This document shows, piece after piece, positions 42,886-53,539 of a stretch of 64,000 nucleotides of DNA. The DNA comes from Distichodus sexfasciatus (taxonomy: Eukaryota; Chordata; Actinopteri; Characiformes; Distichodontidae): positions 2,178,452 through 2,242,451 of the forward strand of contig JAVGVS010000024.1 in NCBI GenBank assembly GCA_032718565.1, written 5' to 3'. Below the pieces are notes generated by a model. The model was not told where the DNA came from. It was given only the letters and a program-made list of their open reading frames with translations, and did not search any database. The stretch's first letter is position 1, and each line of letters starts with the position of its first letter. The position numbers and the translations under genes are program-made.

Positions 42886-43585
42886 AATGATTTATTATTA
42901 AAATAACAAATGATTCCTTTAAACACTTTTCTGACGGTGATTAAGCAACACAAAAGCAAATCACGCAATTATACTGTTTAATTTCCTTAACAACACCAGC
43001 TCTCACTCGCAATCTCTGTGTTCCTGATGCTTTTAGCGCCGCAGGATTGGGGAGCGTCACTAAATGACACAACTGTGTTTAAAGGAATCATTTTTGAGAT
43101 GTTATTTTAATAATAAATCATTTAGCATATACATATGGGTGTGTAATTATTACATTGTTTTAGTAAGAAAACAGTATTTAAGTCAAGTATTTCCTTAAGC
43201 AGAACAGAATAATCTCAGTCATGTATTCAGATATTTATTAAAGCATTATTTTCTGTTTAAAAAAGACTCAGATTCTGCATCGGATTTGTATCGTATCAGT
43301 AGATATCCACATTTACAATATCGGTATCGGTATCGGACATGAAAAAGTGGTATTGTGCCATATTTAGTGTTGTTACGCAAATTAAACAGTATAATGGTGT
43401 GATTGCTTTTGGGGTTGTAGTGTGTTGCGTTGCTTCTGCACATTGGCATATCAATATGTAGACATTAGTGTGAATGTTGAACAATAAATCAGCTTTATTG
43501 CAGAACCAAATTACCGATACCCAATCCAGATATTTGAGTGGTTATCAAACCGATACTGATCCACGTAACGTAACGGTGCCATCTT
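42886..43585. mobile_element. R-family copy, internally rearranged
   Basis: Three pieces of the R element follow one another. 42886-42926 is in the same direction as the 8871-9440 copy, 42950-43360 is reversed, and 43372-43585 is forward again and ends GTAACGGTGCCATCTTT. The short stretch around AATTAAACAGTATAATGGTG appears in both directions. This fits an internal inversion or a double insertion. Confidence 0.6.
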
Positions 43586-44267
43586 TAAAACCAACAAAAC
43601 AACACTATTTTATAGGAAGTTTGTTTACTAAGGTTTGGAGAAATGACACATGAATTAATTGCTGCTTCCAAGTCTCCAAACCCGAAAGTGCAATACTGTG
43701 TAGAAAAGAAACGTGACAGGAGGCTGGATAAGTGGCGAGGTATGCATTATGAACCATCTGCATCTAAACCAACGCACTTCTTTTTGATGGTGAGATTAAT
43801 TAGGCTCACGTTAAAAAAGGGATAAAGGATGGCAGTAATCCAGCAGACTCAAACGCTCTGCAAAACTGGGTCTGGTCCAGCTTTGTGGCTTGGAAGAATA
43901 TCCAAGAAAAGTCAGTGCACCTGATAATGTAGGTTTTTCCCCCTTCAAGGGAAAAGAAACTGCAGAAGGAACCTCTCAAGCGTTGAGTTTTACTCTCCAA
44001 ATTCTAAGCTTCTTGTTTGATGTTGCTGCCAAATGAAGCTTTTGTTTTGCTTTGAGACGTGAGCAGGGAGCTGGGGGGGCTCACCAAACTACTGCCAAAA
44101 AAGAAAGTTTTGTAGAGCAACCAAGGCTTCTTCTGGGTAACAACAAGGCCAAGGTGTTCTTCTTCTTTCCATTCACAAGGTAAGATTTGTAAATCTCAGT
44201 TCTCAGATTTGTCAATCTCACATTATGGAAGCCCGTTTCCGACAGCTGGATGAAAAAAAAAATCTAG
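43586..44267. other. Unique non-coding stretch
   Basis: No credible frame. 43640-44000 contains short opposing chance frames. Confidence 0.35.
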
Positions 44268-44632
44268 TTGATTCAGAAATCTGACTTTTTAAATCTTGGA
44301 ATTCTGACTTATTAAGTTGAAATTCTGACTTATTAAGCTAAAATTCTGACTTGTTATCTTAGAATTCAGACTTATTATCTCGGAATTCTGACTTATTAAG
44401 TCAAAATTCTGAATTTTTATCTTGGAATTCTGAATGATTAAGTCAAAATTCCGACTTTTTATCTTGGAATTCTGGCTTATTATCCCGGAATTCTGATATA
44501 AGTCAAAATTCTGATCTTTTATCTTGGAATTCTGAATTATTATGTCAAAATTCTGACTTTTTTTAAATCTTGGAATTCTAACTTATTATCTCAGAATTCT
44601 GAATTAGTAAGTTGGAATTCTGACTTTTTTCT
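44268..44632 (+). repeat. 21-bp minisatellite, about 16-17 diverged units
   Basis: Units of the form GAATTCTGACTTATTAAGTCA alternate with AAATTCTGAC plus TTTTTATCTTG. Many units carry GAATTC (an EcoRI-type palindrome). Diverged and AT-rich; a repeat type seen in other fish genomes. Confidence 0.85.
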
Positions 44633-44639
44633 CTGACCC

Positions 44640-44720
44640 TGATTGGTCTGATTGCCCCCTAGTGAAGGTGGTCTGTGATATGCAATCCCGTTTCACGACC
44701 GAAATCACTTTTGAAAAAAT
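44640..44720 (+). repeat. U-family fragment
   Basis: CCCCCTAGTGAAGGTGGTCT through CGACCGAAATCACTTTT matches 46970-47075 in the same direction and part of 46515-46760 in reverse. Confidence 0.5.
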
Positions 44721-45404
44721 GATTCCTTTTTATGCAGATGATTTGTCAATAGAATTGTCATTGAAGATGTGCTTATTAGATCATTTGAGGTCAGTAGTAA
44801 AATAGACTAATTAGTGGTTGTTACCATTCCCTTTTATCTCATCTCCCTAAAGAGTGCCAGAATCTCATTTCAGTGTCATCCAATTATGCAAAATATTAGG
44901 AATCTTCCAGACGAAGTAAAAACTGTAAGCATAAGCAACATTTCTGTGCTCTTAATACAAGCTTCTATAATATTTCTTTGAGGCCGATGCCATAGAAGAT
45001 ACTTTTTTGAAAAAATGATACCTTTCATGAGACAGTAGATCCGTGTTTCTTTGGTGCTACAAAGTTTGAATAACAGTTCACAGGAACCATTTTCCCCCTT
45101 TACAGTGAACTGCCCAAGGCTGTAGAATAATCAATTGGATCTGACCCCTTTTTTCCTTTGCTTTCTTCCTCTTTTTATGGAAGCTTTTCATGACCTTGAC
45201 TGACAACATCACACGGATGTGGGAAATGGAACAGAAAAGTTTGCTGTGAAAACCCTGACAAGCCCAAAACCTCCTCACCGTGAAACTAATACTCGCATGT
45301 TAAAAGGACAGGGAACAAGCCAGTTCAGTAAAACAAAGGCAAATAAATGAGTTCAATCCTATTAAGAATGAAGTCCTGTTAAGTTGCCACCAGCTTTTAC
45401 TTTC
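44721..45404. other. Unique non-coding stretch
   Basis: No structure recognised. The 66-codon minus-strand frame at 45078-45278 has no domain. Confidence 0.35.
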
Positions 45405-45780
45405 TTTCTCTCTCTCTCTCGCTTTATCATGTCTATTGTGTTGTGCGTCGTGTGCAAAGACCAATACATCAATGGTATGGTCTTTTCTGTGCGTGTTTAC
45501 TACACTTTTTGAGCATTAAATCAGACGAGCTGTCTAGATGAATGATGCACGGAACGGGTGAAACGCATGGCAAAATGGGCTAATAAACCTCATTTAAATT
45601 AAACCAAACAAGAGTAACGACTCTGATTTGAAAATGTAAGGATCAGAAAATACAGATATTCATGCAAAAACTCTACATAGTAAAAGTTAAAAGTTGACAC
45701 AAAAATAAACTGTAAAGTACTGATACCTGAAAGTTCTACTTAAGTACAGTAACCAAGTATTGGCGACTTTGTGACTTACC
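45405..45780 (+). mobile_element. T-family repeat, copy 1
   Basis: Shares ATCATGTCTATTGTGTTGTG, AAACCTCATTTAAATTAAAC, AACGACTCTGATTTGAAAAT and a final TACTTAAGTACAGTAACCAA block with 53990-54480. Typical of a non-coding teleost transposon with a TACTTAAGTA-type end. Confidence 0.6.
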
Positions 45781-45786
45781 ACCTCT

Positions 45787-46001
45787 GAAGTTGATGTGTT
45801 GGAAGCATAAAAACAGGCAAGCGTAAGAATCTGAGCAACTTTGACGAGGACCAACTTGTTCTGAAGGCAAAACGACTGGGTCAGAGCATTTCTAAAACGG
45901 CAGCTCTTGTGGGACGTTCCCAGTCTTCAGTGGTCCGAAGCTACCAAAAGTGGTGAACCGAATATTGGGTCACGGGTGACCGTGACTCAGTGATGCATGA
46001 G
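45787..46001 (+). mobile_element. Tc1/mariner transposase N-terminal fragment
   Basis: GAAGTTGATGTGTTGGAAGC, AGGCAAGCGTAAGAATCTGA, GGGTCAGAGCATTTCTAAAA and GTGGTCCGAAGCTACCAAAA encode in decayed form the Tc1 helix-turn-helix region (LSxFD..QIV..RRLGQSISKTA). No terminal repeats. Frameshifts are present. Confidence 0.75.
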
Positions 46002-46060
46002 GGGAGTGAAAGCTGGACTGTGTTGCCTGATGCAGTATTTTAAGCTTGCTAAAAATGAAA

Positions 46061-46259
46061 GTGAGTGATTGTCATTGTGAACACACCACAGCACAACACA
46101 CAGTGCACCACAATGAAATGTGACCTCTGCATTTAACCCATCCATGAAGGAGCAGCGGGCAGCTAACAAGTGCCCTGGGCGCAGTGCTTATGCTTATGAA
46201 TATCTCAGTGGTAAATTTACCAGCCCTGGATTTGAACCATTACGCCACCATCTGCCCCC
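46061..46259 (-). mobile_element. SINE-3, minus-strand copy
   Basis: The complement reads GGGGGCAGATGGTGGCGTAA, TGGTTCAAATCCAGGGCTGG and CTGCCCGCTGCTCCTTCATG, then a CACAGCACAACACACAGTG-type tail. It matches 28429-28666. Confidence 0.8.
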
Positions 46260-46514
46260 AAAAATGTGGAGCGCTTCACGATTTTGTGTGTCATGTTAAC
46301 GCTGGTTGTGATATAATGGTGCCATCATAGTACAGGTGTGACCCGTCACTGGTCTCACGATTCAATTCAATATGATATCTTGATGCAGCCCATCAATCTT
46401 TCTACATCACTTCACATTGCATGCAGATCGTGCAGCCATAGTTACTACTGTAATGTTCTTTTTGACTCAAATTTTTATGCCATAGTCAGAGGATCAATGT
46501 CATTATGATATAAT
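46260..46514. repeat. Degenerate repeat (GTGTGACCCGTCACTGGT type)
   Basis: Contains GGTCTCACGATTCAATTCAA and TATGATATCTTGATGCAGCC, typical of decayed hAT-like termini in fish. No coding content. Confidence 0.4.
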
Positions 46515-46760
46515 TCAGGGGTTTTCAACTGCTTCTGTCTCAGGGACCACCACTCAGATTAAGCAGTCTCAGATTAAGCAGTCTTTTGTACTACTTCATA
46601 AAATTCATTATTCATAAAGATGCCCAAACCATCTGGAAATGTTTGGAAAAATTTTAAAAAGTGATTTCAGTAGTGAAACTGGACTGCACGTCACGGACCA
46701 CCTGTAATGCCACTGCAGGCCACAAGGGGGCAGAAGACCACCGGTTGAAAACCACCGTTG
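46515..46760. mobile_element. U-family element with inverted ends
   Basis: GGTTTTCAACTGCTTCTGTC on the left faces GCAGAAGACCACCGGTTGAA then AACCACC on the right, so the ends are inverted repeats (GGTTTTCAACCGG type). The interior is shared with 46970-47075. Confidence 0.55.
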
Positions 46761-47075
46761 TAATCAATTATGGTCTGCCATTGCATCTATAAAGAATCGC
46801 CCACGTCTGCATCGCGATGCATCGATTATGTGATTAATTTCAACACCCCTGCATCATAAGATAAATCACAATGCATCATAGTATATGTCTGTAACCGCAA
46901 AGCAGTGCAATATTCGGCTAATGGGCGATTCTGCATCGATGCAGTGGCAGACCGTAATCGACTATAATAATGGAGCTTTTCAACCGGCGGTCTTCCAGCC
47001 CCTAGTGGTCCGCGGCAGCATTGCAGGTGGTCCGTGATGTGCAGTCCACTTTCACTACTGAAATCACTTTTTTAA
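46745..47075. repeat. Cluster of ATTAATTTCAACACCCC and U-family fragments
   Basis: TTGTAATCAATTATGGTCTG...CGATTATGTGATTAATTTCA (46758-46855) recurs in reverse at 46915-46970 and forward at 48774-48858. A U fragment follows at 46970-47075. Confidence 0.5.
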
Positions 47076-47399
47076 AATTATTTTTTTTTATTTATTTTTT
47101 TACATTTCCAGATGATTTGGGCATCTTTATGAATAACTAATTTAATACAAATATCTGAAAAGTAATAAAAAAAAAATACTCCCCCCACAATCATAATGTC
47201 ATGGCTGATCAATGTCCCACATATATGAGGAGTATTGAGTGGGAAAACACAGAATTCTGTCACCCGAGCTCTTTCTACTTTGTCAGCATCTGAGTAATTC
47301 AAACACCAGATGTGCTCATTGCTCTCACAGAGCTGCTCACTGCTATGATAAATAATCATGATTAGAAGTCAAGCAACATTATACTGATAATAACATTTG
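47076..47399. other. AT-rich spacer
   Basis: A- and T-rich runs. Contains CATAATGTCATGGCTGATCA near 47190, a possible eroded Tc1 end. No gene. Confidence 0.35.
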
Positions 47400-48235
47400 A
47401 GACTCGTTATTTAGCATATTAGCTACAGGCTAATTCTGCAGTTGAGAGAGTCTAACGAGATAACCATTGATTTAAGCAGCTCATCTACGGCATCTAGGTT
47501 TTGCAAATTGTGTTTATCTAATTCATTTGTTCATTTATTTATTTATGGTCCAAACTGTTGTTGGAAAGCTATCGTTTACCCCTCAACTCCCCTCCTCCCC
47601 ATAGACCATTTATCCGACTTGCTGTGAGCTTGCCACATTTGCCTGCGGTATTTAAGGCTTATTGTGCATTCTCAACATCTTACGCGCTAAACTTGCATCG
47701 CTGGATGTTCCAACAGCCCAAGTCTCACAGATGCCACTTGACCTTGTGTCGTTTCAAAAATCCATTCCTGGCACAGTCCAATTCATCGAATCGATAATGT
47801 GTTTTTCAGCGGCTCTCGTCGAAATCGGGTCGGAGCGAACGTCGCCGGCTGCTCCGACACCAGTCTTGTGGCTAGTATTAAAACTGGATTTTCAAGGAAT
47901 GGAGGGAGACTTAATGTCTTATTACTGCCCCCCAACCCCGGCCCACAGCCCCCACTTTGAGCTTATTGTGTTAAAATGGAAAATCGCTGTGGCGTGAAGA
48001 TCACAGCGAAGGGGCCGAGGCTGAGCGGCAGGCCAAACGCCGTCCTGATTAAACCATCATCTCTGATTTGAAATGGATGACACAAATGGTTACGGTTACC
48101 TTCCAGCGTCTGACAGTTAATGGTAGCGCCGGGAGAGTAGCGGGGAAACAATAGCAGTGGAAACCAGTCCGCTATTATACCTCTGTATAATTCAAGGAGG
48201 GAGGGGAAGGGGGGGAAAGAAATCAATAAGGTAAC
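47400..48235. promoter_or_regulatory. Candidate conserved non-coding block
   Basis: Repeat-free DNA with AAAACTGGATTTTCAAGG, GCTTATTGTGTTAAAATGG, GTCCTGATTAAACCATC and TCTGACAGTTAATGG motifs. Frames on both strands are chance. Regulatory role inferred. Confidence 0.35.
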
Positions 48236-48670
48236 ATGTCAATTTACCGCGCCACGCGTCTGTGGGTTGCAAATGGATGCTCAACACTAGCCTCACTGCA
48301 TCTTTACGGGTTTAGTCGCCAGTTTAATTTAAAAGGATGGTTTATGTTGGGAAATCAGTATGTGCACAAGCTGCATTCTATACTTTCTCATGTGTTTACA
48401 AAAGTTCAGTACTCAGTAACTACTAAAAAAATACAAAAACAAATGAATATATTTATATCAACGTATACATGATGAAAGTTACAGTGTTGTTAGCCGCTTT
48501 GTTGTGAAGTTGGATTGCTGCACTAACAAGCCAGACTGTGTATACAAAACGGTACACCGTTATTGCTCAGCACAAACAAAGTTTGCTTATGTGAATTTGA
48601 CTGTACACTAGTTAAAAATGTCTGTAACAAATGAAAGTTCCAGTTCCGCCAGTTGAAAAAACCCGATATG
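48236..48670. other. Unique spacer
   Basis: A 78-codon frame from 48236 has no domain. Nothing else recognised. Confidence 0.35.
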
Positions 48671-48770
48671 GGGTGCGTTTCCAAAAAACATAGTGTACAT
48701 TAGCAACTAACATAGTGTTGCTAACGTGGTTAGCAAAACATTAGCAACTATGCTTTTGGGAAACGCACCC
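48671..48770. mobile_element. 100-bp MITE carrying the 22-bp unit
   Basis: Bounded by GGGTGCGTTTCC and GGAAACGCACCC (12-bp perfect inverted ends that extend imperfectly). The interior holds ACATAGTGTACATTAGCAAC and CATAGTGTTGCTAACGTGGT, about two units of the minisatellites at 4012-4800 and 24113-24540. This looks like the parent element of those arrays. No clear target duplication. Confidence 0.8.
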
Positions 48771-48773
48771 ATA

Positions 48774-48858
48774 ATCGATGATGTTCTGCCATTCCATCAA
48801 TGTAGAACGTCCACGTCTTCACGATGCATTGATTATACGATTAATTTCAACACCCCTA
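48774..48858. repeat. ATTAATTTCAACACCCC fragment
   Basis: AATCGATGATGTTCTGCCAT through ATTAATTTCAACACCCCTAA matches 46758-46855. Confidence 0.5.
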
Positions 48859-48867
48859 ATATACATA

Positions 48868-49327
48868 CACTACCGGTCAAAAGTTTGGACACAACTTCCC
48901 ATCCAATGTTTTATTCTTTATTATCATGACTATTGACATTGTAGATTCTCACTGAAGGCACTATGAATGAACACATATGGAATTATGTAGTAAACAAAAA
49001 GTGTGAAATAACCTGAAATAGTAGTCACCTGAAATGGTTTTCCAACAGTCTTGAAGTTCCCAGAGATGCTGAGCACTTGTTGGCCCTTTTGCCTTCACTC
49101 TGCGGTCCATCTCATCCCAAACCATCTCGATTGGGTTTGGTCAGGTGACTGTGGAGGCCAGGCCATGTGGCGCAGCACTCCATCACTCTCCTTCTGGGTC
49201 AGATAGCCCTTACACAGTTCATTCATAGTTTTGATGCCTTCAGTGAGAGTCTACAATGTAAATAGTCATTATAATAAAGAATAAAACATTGAATGGGAAG
49301 GTGTGTCCAAACTTTTGACTGGTAGTG
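48868..49327 (-). mobile_element. Tc1/mariner element, internally deleted, intact termini
   Basis: CACTACCGGTCAAAAGTTTG at the left and its near-complement at the right (CAAACTTTTGACTGGTAGTG) form inverted ends, with TA on both sides. On the minus strand around 49040-49140 the peptide NPIEMVWDEMDRRVKAKGP followed by SAQHLWEL is the C-terminal part of a Tc1 transposase (the DLNPIE-W region). The DNA-binding and first catalytic parts are deleted. Confidence 0.9.
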
Positions 49328-49700
49328 TATATATATTTAACACATTCCTAATTACAGACAGAGTTTCCCTGCAAAATATTGGAGTTGAAGGTCTTACTCA
49401 GGGGCTGAATGTTGGCAGTGCTGGATTTAGGATGGAGCTCAATTAAAACTGGCAACCGGTTCATTTGTAATCTTGCATTCTACCTTCCAACCACAAGGCC
49501 ACAATGCTGGGAGTGAGGAAAAAGACGTATATTTACAATATTTGGCATATATTCTTATACAGCTTGACTTACAGTTTGTAATTACAGGAACAGTCTCCCT
49601 GGACTGAACCCTCTCCCTAACCCTAATTTGGGTTAAGTGCCTTACTCAGGTGCTCAATGCTGGTCATAGGATGGAGGCAGACCTACAGCCACGTGTCATA
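49328..49700 (-). mobile_element. Two SINE-2-like fragments
   Basis: GTTTCCCTGCAAAATATTGG, then AAGGTCTTACTCAGGGGCTG (49366-49500), and GGAACAGTCTCCCTGGACTG, then GGGTTAAGTGCCTTACTCAG (49575-49700), correspond to the centre of the SINE-2 type on the complement. Both are eroded. Confidence 0.5.
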
Positions 49701-50132
49701 TCAGTAATCAACCGGTCTATTTTATGTCTGACGTGACACGTCAATTATAACTAACACACCAGAACCAGGTACTCACACATACCAAAACACCCACAGTGAA
49801 TAGGTAAAATAAAATGCACACAGTCCACCTGTTCTGAATTACGCTGCGTGCTGAGAAGTATCACACACTGTTTTCATCACACACAGATTCTAAGGCAGCA
49901 AGCAAGGCCTCTGGCTCTGAGGTAAAAACGCTGACTGAAGCCTTGTATCATCTCCCAGGCGTCTCTGGAAAAGCCTCAGTCACCGCTCGGGGCCACAGCT
50001 GGCACAGATCCACGCTACGACAGCGAGTTAAGCTGTTTCAGTGCAACTGTGAGAACACAGAGTTAACACACCCCAGCAGGCCCCTTGTCTACTGAACCTC
50101 GGACTAACTTCCCCTGCCCCTCCATACATACC
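49701..50132. other. Unique spacer
   Basis: Nothing recognised. Confidence 0.35.
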
Positions 50133-50159
50133 TCACACACACACACACACACACACACC
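50133..50159. repeat. (CA)n microsatellite
   Basis: About 13 CA units, followed by CCACCACCACC. Confidence 0.95.
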
Positions 50160-51320
50160 ACCACCACGTCCCCCAGATATAATGGAGCATTTGACTCAGC
50201 CCTGCAGTTGTTTTCTTCTCCGAGACAGCTGGACTATAAAGTCCCGTTATGCAGCGCAAGGGATTTCATGTGAGGTTAATGATGCGGGAGGCTTCATGGA
50301 CCTCAGTAAGAGCAATTTTTTTTTTGTAGGCAAAGCACAGTTCTAGCAACTGTGTAATCAGATAATTTGGCTCGCCATCACAGATTCCTGCATTTTAATC
50401 TGACGACGTCTATACAGTTCTTCCCGATGCACAACTCATCTCCATCTTTGCTTCATTGCTCCTTCTGAAAATACTTCACTGGAATTAACGATTCTTCCCC
50501 CCCACCGATCTCGCTGACCAAAGCGTTTTTTGTTCTCCTGCATCTATGCATAACGTCAGGCTGAATATCAATGAGTCTGCTGCGGGCTTTGAAGGTTGGC
50601 CAGCTGACTCCAAATCAAATATTTAGCGATGCCTCCAAAGGCTAACCTCATCTTAACCTCAGCGGATCTATTGATATTTCTTATCTCGATGCAGGCCATT
50701 AGTTTGTCCCCTGCTCACCGCATTTCCAATACTGCCCAGTTCAATTATCATCATGGCTAAAGATTTGCTAATGATTTTGGTTCACTTCTTACTATTAAAT
50801 TGTAAATGGATAAAGGAATTTTGTCAATTGTCTGGTGCATCATATCTCTCTTATTTCATGTTTCAGAACTGGTCCGTCTGACGGTCAGGCTAAATGACTC
50901 AGTTAGAGTTTGTAGAGCGAATGAATCCCAAAGTCTGCTTCAACGGGGAACAGAAGGACTGTCTGAACACTGTGTGTAAATGGATGAGTCATCAAAGAGG
51001 ACAGAGCCAGCACTGTTTTGCGATTTCAAACTCGTGAGTTTTCCCAAACCAAACTATTAAAAGGATCCCGACTCTAGTTAGACATGTAGGCAGAAATATG
51101 CTACAATCACTCTCTCCTACAAAAAAATCAAAGTTAGAAACACGAGAAATACTTTTATTAACTAGAAAACCCTCACAGTTTAGTGCACCATTTGAAGTAT
51201 GAATTCGGCCATTGTTTTGCGTGTGGAATGCACTCTGGTAGATGATGTCAAACCTCCCGATTAAGGCAAACTGCCCCACAGCTTTTGTGTGCTGTGATAC
51301 ATGGAGTATCTATAAACGAC
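50160..51320. promoter_or_regulatory. Candidate conserved non-coding block
   Basis: 50330-50880 is repeat-free with ATCAGATAATTTGGCTCG, GAATTAACGATTC, CCCAGTTCAATTATCATC, TTGCTAATGATTTTGG and ACTATTAAATTG. Homeodomain cores are dense. 50880-51320 holds small chance frames. Inference only. Confidence 0.35.
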
Positions 51321-51331
51321 CAGAGAATCTT

Positions 51332-51698
51332 CATTCATTCATTCATTCATTTTCTGAACTGCTTAATCCCAACTGGAGTCGTGGGGGGACTGGAGCCTAT
51401 CCCGGGAACTGATGGGCGCAAAGCGGGGACCAACCCTGGGCAGGCGCCAACACACCGCAGGGCACACACACTCACACAATCACACTCACATTCACACCTT
51501 ACGGGGCCAAATTAGAGTTGCCGATGAACCTATATCCCATGCCTTTGGACTGCGGGAGGAAACTGGAGCACCCGGAGGAAATCCACGCGAACACGGGGAG
51601 AGGATGCAAACTCCACGCAGAAAGACCCTGTGGCCATCCCCAAGACCTTCTCGCTGCGAGGCGGCAGCACTAACCACTGCGCCACGGCGCCGCCCCAG
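51332..51698 (-). mobile_element. SINE-1, full-length, with 11-bp target duplication
   Basis: CAGAGAATCTT flanks both sides (51321-51331 and 51699-51709). On the complement the head reads GGCGGCGCCGTGGCGCAGTG then GTTAGTGCTGCCGCCTCG, the body GTGTTCGCGTGGATTTCCTC, and the tail (GAAT)n. It has an expanded CA/CACACT run at 51462-51495. The 60-100-codon frames here are SINE read-through. Confidence 0.92.
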
Positions 51699-51709
51699 CA
51701 GAGAATCTT

Positions 51710-51859
51710 GTTAGAGCATTTTACTGTATATTTCCTTGAAGCAAACAACCGCAGTAGATGAACATGAAATTATTTATGAATAGTCTTTATCATTATTGCA
51801 GCACAAGGATGGCAACAGAGGCTGAAGGTGACAATTCTTGTCTTTTGAGTTTTAATAAT
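51710..51859. other. Unique spacer
   Basis: Nothing recognised. Confidence 0.35.
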
Positions 51860-52235
51860 TTTCCAACACAACAAACCCCATAACAAACAAACAAATTAAC
51901 AAACTACCCAACAAATCACCAACAAACTAACAAACTAACAACCTAACTAACAAACTAACCAACAAAAAACAACCAACAAACTAACAATCTAACTAGCAAT
52001 CTAACAAACAAAAAAACACCAACAAACAACCAAACTAACTAGCAAACCACCAACAAACGAACTAACAACTAACAAACTAACCACCAACAAAAAAAACAAA
52101 CTAACTAACAAACCACCAACAACCAAACTAACAACCAAACTAACTAACAACCAAAACAAACTAACTAATCAACAAACTAACCAACTAGCTAACTAACTAA
52201 CATTCTACCAAATAAACTAACCAACCAACAAACCT
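51860..52235 (+). repeat. (AACTAACAA/CCAACAAA)n simple-sequence region
   Basis: About 370 bases made almost only of A, C and some T in irregular AACAAACTAAC, ACCAACAAAC and AACTAACTAAC units, with G nearly absent. The strong strand asymmetry suggests a replication-slippage array. Confidence 0.9.
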
Positions 52236-52357
52236 TTGGGAAGGATGTTGATGAAGGAATTACATCAACCAGCTAACTGTACAACTTGCCAACTTATTTT
52301 CCTTTAATAAGGCTTCTATTGGTCAAATGCGCATTAGTTAAGACTTCTCTTCCGGCG

Positions 52358-52365
52358 TGACGTCA
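52358..52365. promoter_or_regulatory. CRE site TGACGTCA
   Basis: Perfect palindromic cAMP-response element, 79 bases before the ATG of the frame at 52444-52638. A GATTGG-related CCAAT box on the complement (TATTGGTCA, 52318) lies about 40 bases upstream. Together they resemble a small Pol II promoter. A chance 8-mer is possible. Confidence 0.45.
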
Positions 52366-52443
52366 CTATTCAGTACAGTAACTTTGCCGTTAGTGGTAAA
52401 CCTGTTTGCCTGTGGTTACTTTTTACACAACTACTTTCAACAA

Positions 52444-52638
52444 ATGGCATTTTACAGTAAATGTCCGCAGGAGCACCCCCGCATATCTGCATATGATGTC
52501 CACCAGATCTGCAAGTGGTCAGCAACACCAGACAGCAGACTGGACAATGGTTTTAGGTTATATGCCTCCTCTTACATTGACTACTTTGAGTTTAAGTTGT
52601 TAGCAGATAGCCAAGTTACCTCAGCTAACGTTACCTGA
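52444..52638 (+). CDS. Possible 64-residue frame, transposon-associated exon candidate
   Basis: The ATG at 52444 opens a 64-codon frame starting MAFYSKCPQEHPRISAYDVH, with a QICKW core and the string NGFRLYASSYIDYFEFK. The pattern W...G..LY...YI resembles, loosely, the N-terminus of SWIM/YqaJ-type transposon proteins in fish. I am not confident of that. A frame that starts earlier, at 52357, would need a GTG start, not expected in a vertebrate. It has a CRE and an inverted CCAAT box upstream. No splice donor closes the frame, which ends at TGA. Confidence 0.25.
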   Translation: MAFYSKCPQEHPRISAYDVHQICKWSATPDSRLDNGFRLYASSYIDYFEFKLLADSQVTSANVT

Positions 52639-52862
52639 TTCCTGTGGGTTGAAAGTAAAACATCTCTGCTAACTTGTTTGGTATTTTAAAGGTAAATTTC
52701 TGTCTTAAATGGTGAAGTTCACTAGTTTCCCCAGTTTAGTCTTAGTCTTAGTCATAGTCATAGCATGACGTTTTAAGTGTAATGGATGTTAATGGATTGC
52801 TTTTGAAACCATCTGCTTTTGATTACGGTAAAGCAAATGTTTTTGCTGGGACTGGTCATATT

Positions 52863-52864
<2 letters not shown>
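52639..52864. other. Unique spacer
   Basis: A short CTTAGTCATAGTCATAG run lies near 52745. Nothing else. Confidence 0.35.

Positions 52865-52892
<28 letters not shown>
52865..52892. repeat. (ATC)n microsatellite
   Basis: About nine ATC/CAT triplets. Confidence 0.95.
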
Positions 52893-52893
<1 letters not shown>

Positions 52894-53539
52894 CAATCTT
52901 CACCATCATCATTAGTCAGCATGTCACCGTCATTTTCTCCCCCGTTCTTCGTGTTCTATCCCAGAATGTACACAGATGATGAACGGCTGCTGGAGTGACG
53001 GAGACCACGGTGGCTCCATTTGGAAAGAGATAAAGGCCAGATGCTTAGTGTCTCTGCACCAAGATTCATTATGGTAATTAGAATCGCTGTTGTCTCATTT
53101 CCGCTGGTCAAAGTCTCACTTTTATTTCCTTGCCGCTTCTAGACGTCCAGAAGGAAGCGAACTCTCCGCAGTGGTTGATTTGAGGATGTTCATGTGGTGT
53201 CTATTTTTATCGCAGGCCCGCATCGCCAGCCTGGGTAATCAGCTCGACCAGATTGCACACAGAGAAACAAATTGCTTCATTTAAGCATGAAAATGATTGA
53301 GCAAAAGGGTGCCACACCAAACATAACATTTATCACATATGGTTTACTCAAGCTCTTTTTTCCCTCCTGCTTATTTTTTAATGCTTTACCAAAATTGAAA
53401 TGGCTTAGTCACCTTTTATGTCTTGACCTACTGTGAATTTCACAGGTAAAGGACAAATTTAATTTGGGGTTCAATTTTATATAGTCTCAACAGAATACAT
53501 ACAGTATGTGTGAGTACTACACAGTAATCGGAGGTGTGA
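52893..53539. promoter_or_regulatory. Candidate conserved non-coding block
   Basis: 53030-53290 is repeat-free with GATTCATTATGGTAATTAG, GTAATCAGCTCGACC and ATTGCTTCATTTAAGC. Regulatory role inferred. Confidence 0.3.

Noticed and set aside
51285..51748. Several 60-100-codon frames on both strands
   Set aside because: All lie in the minus-strand SINE-1 copy.
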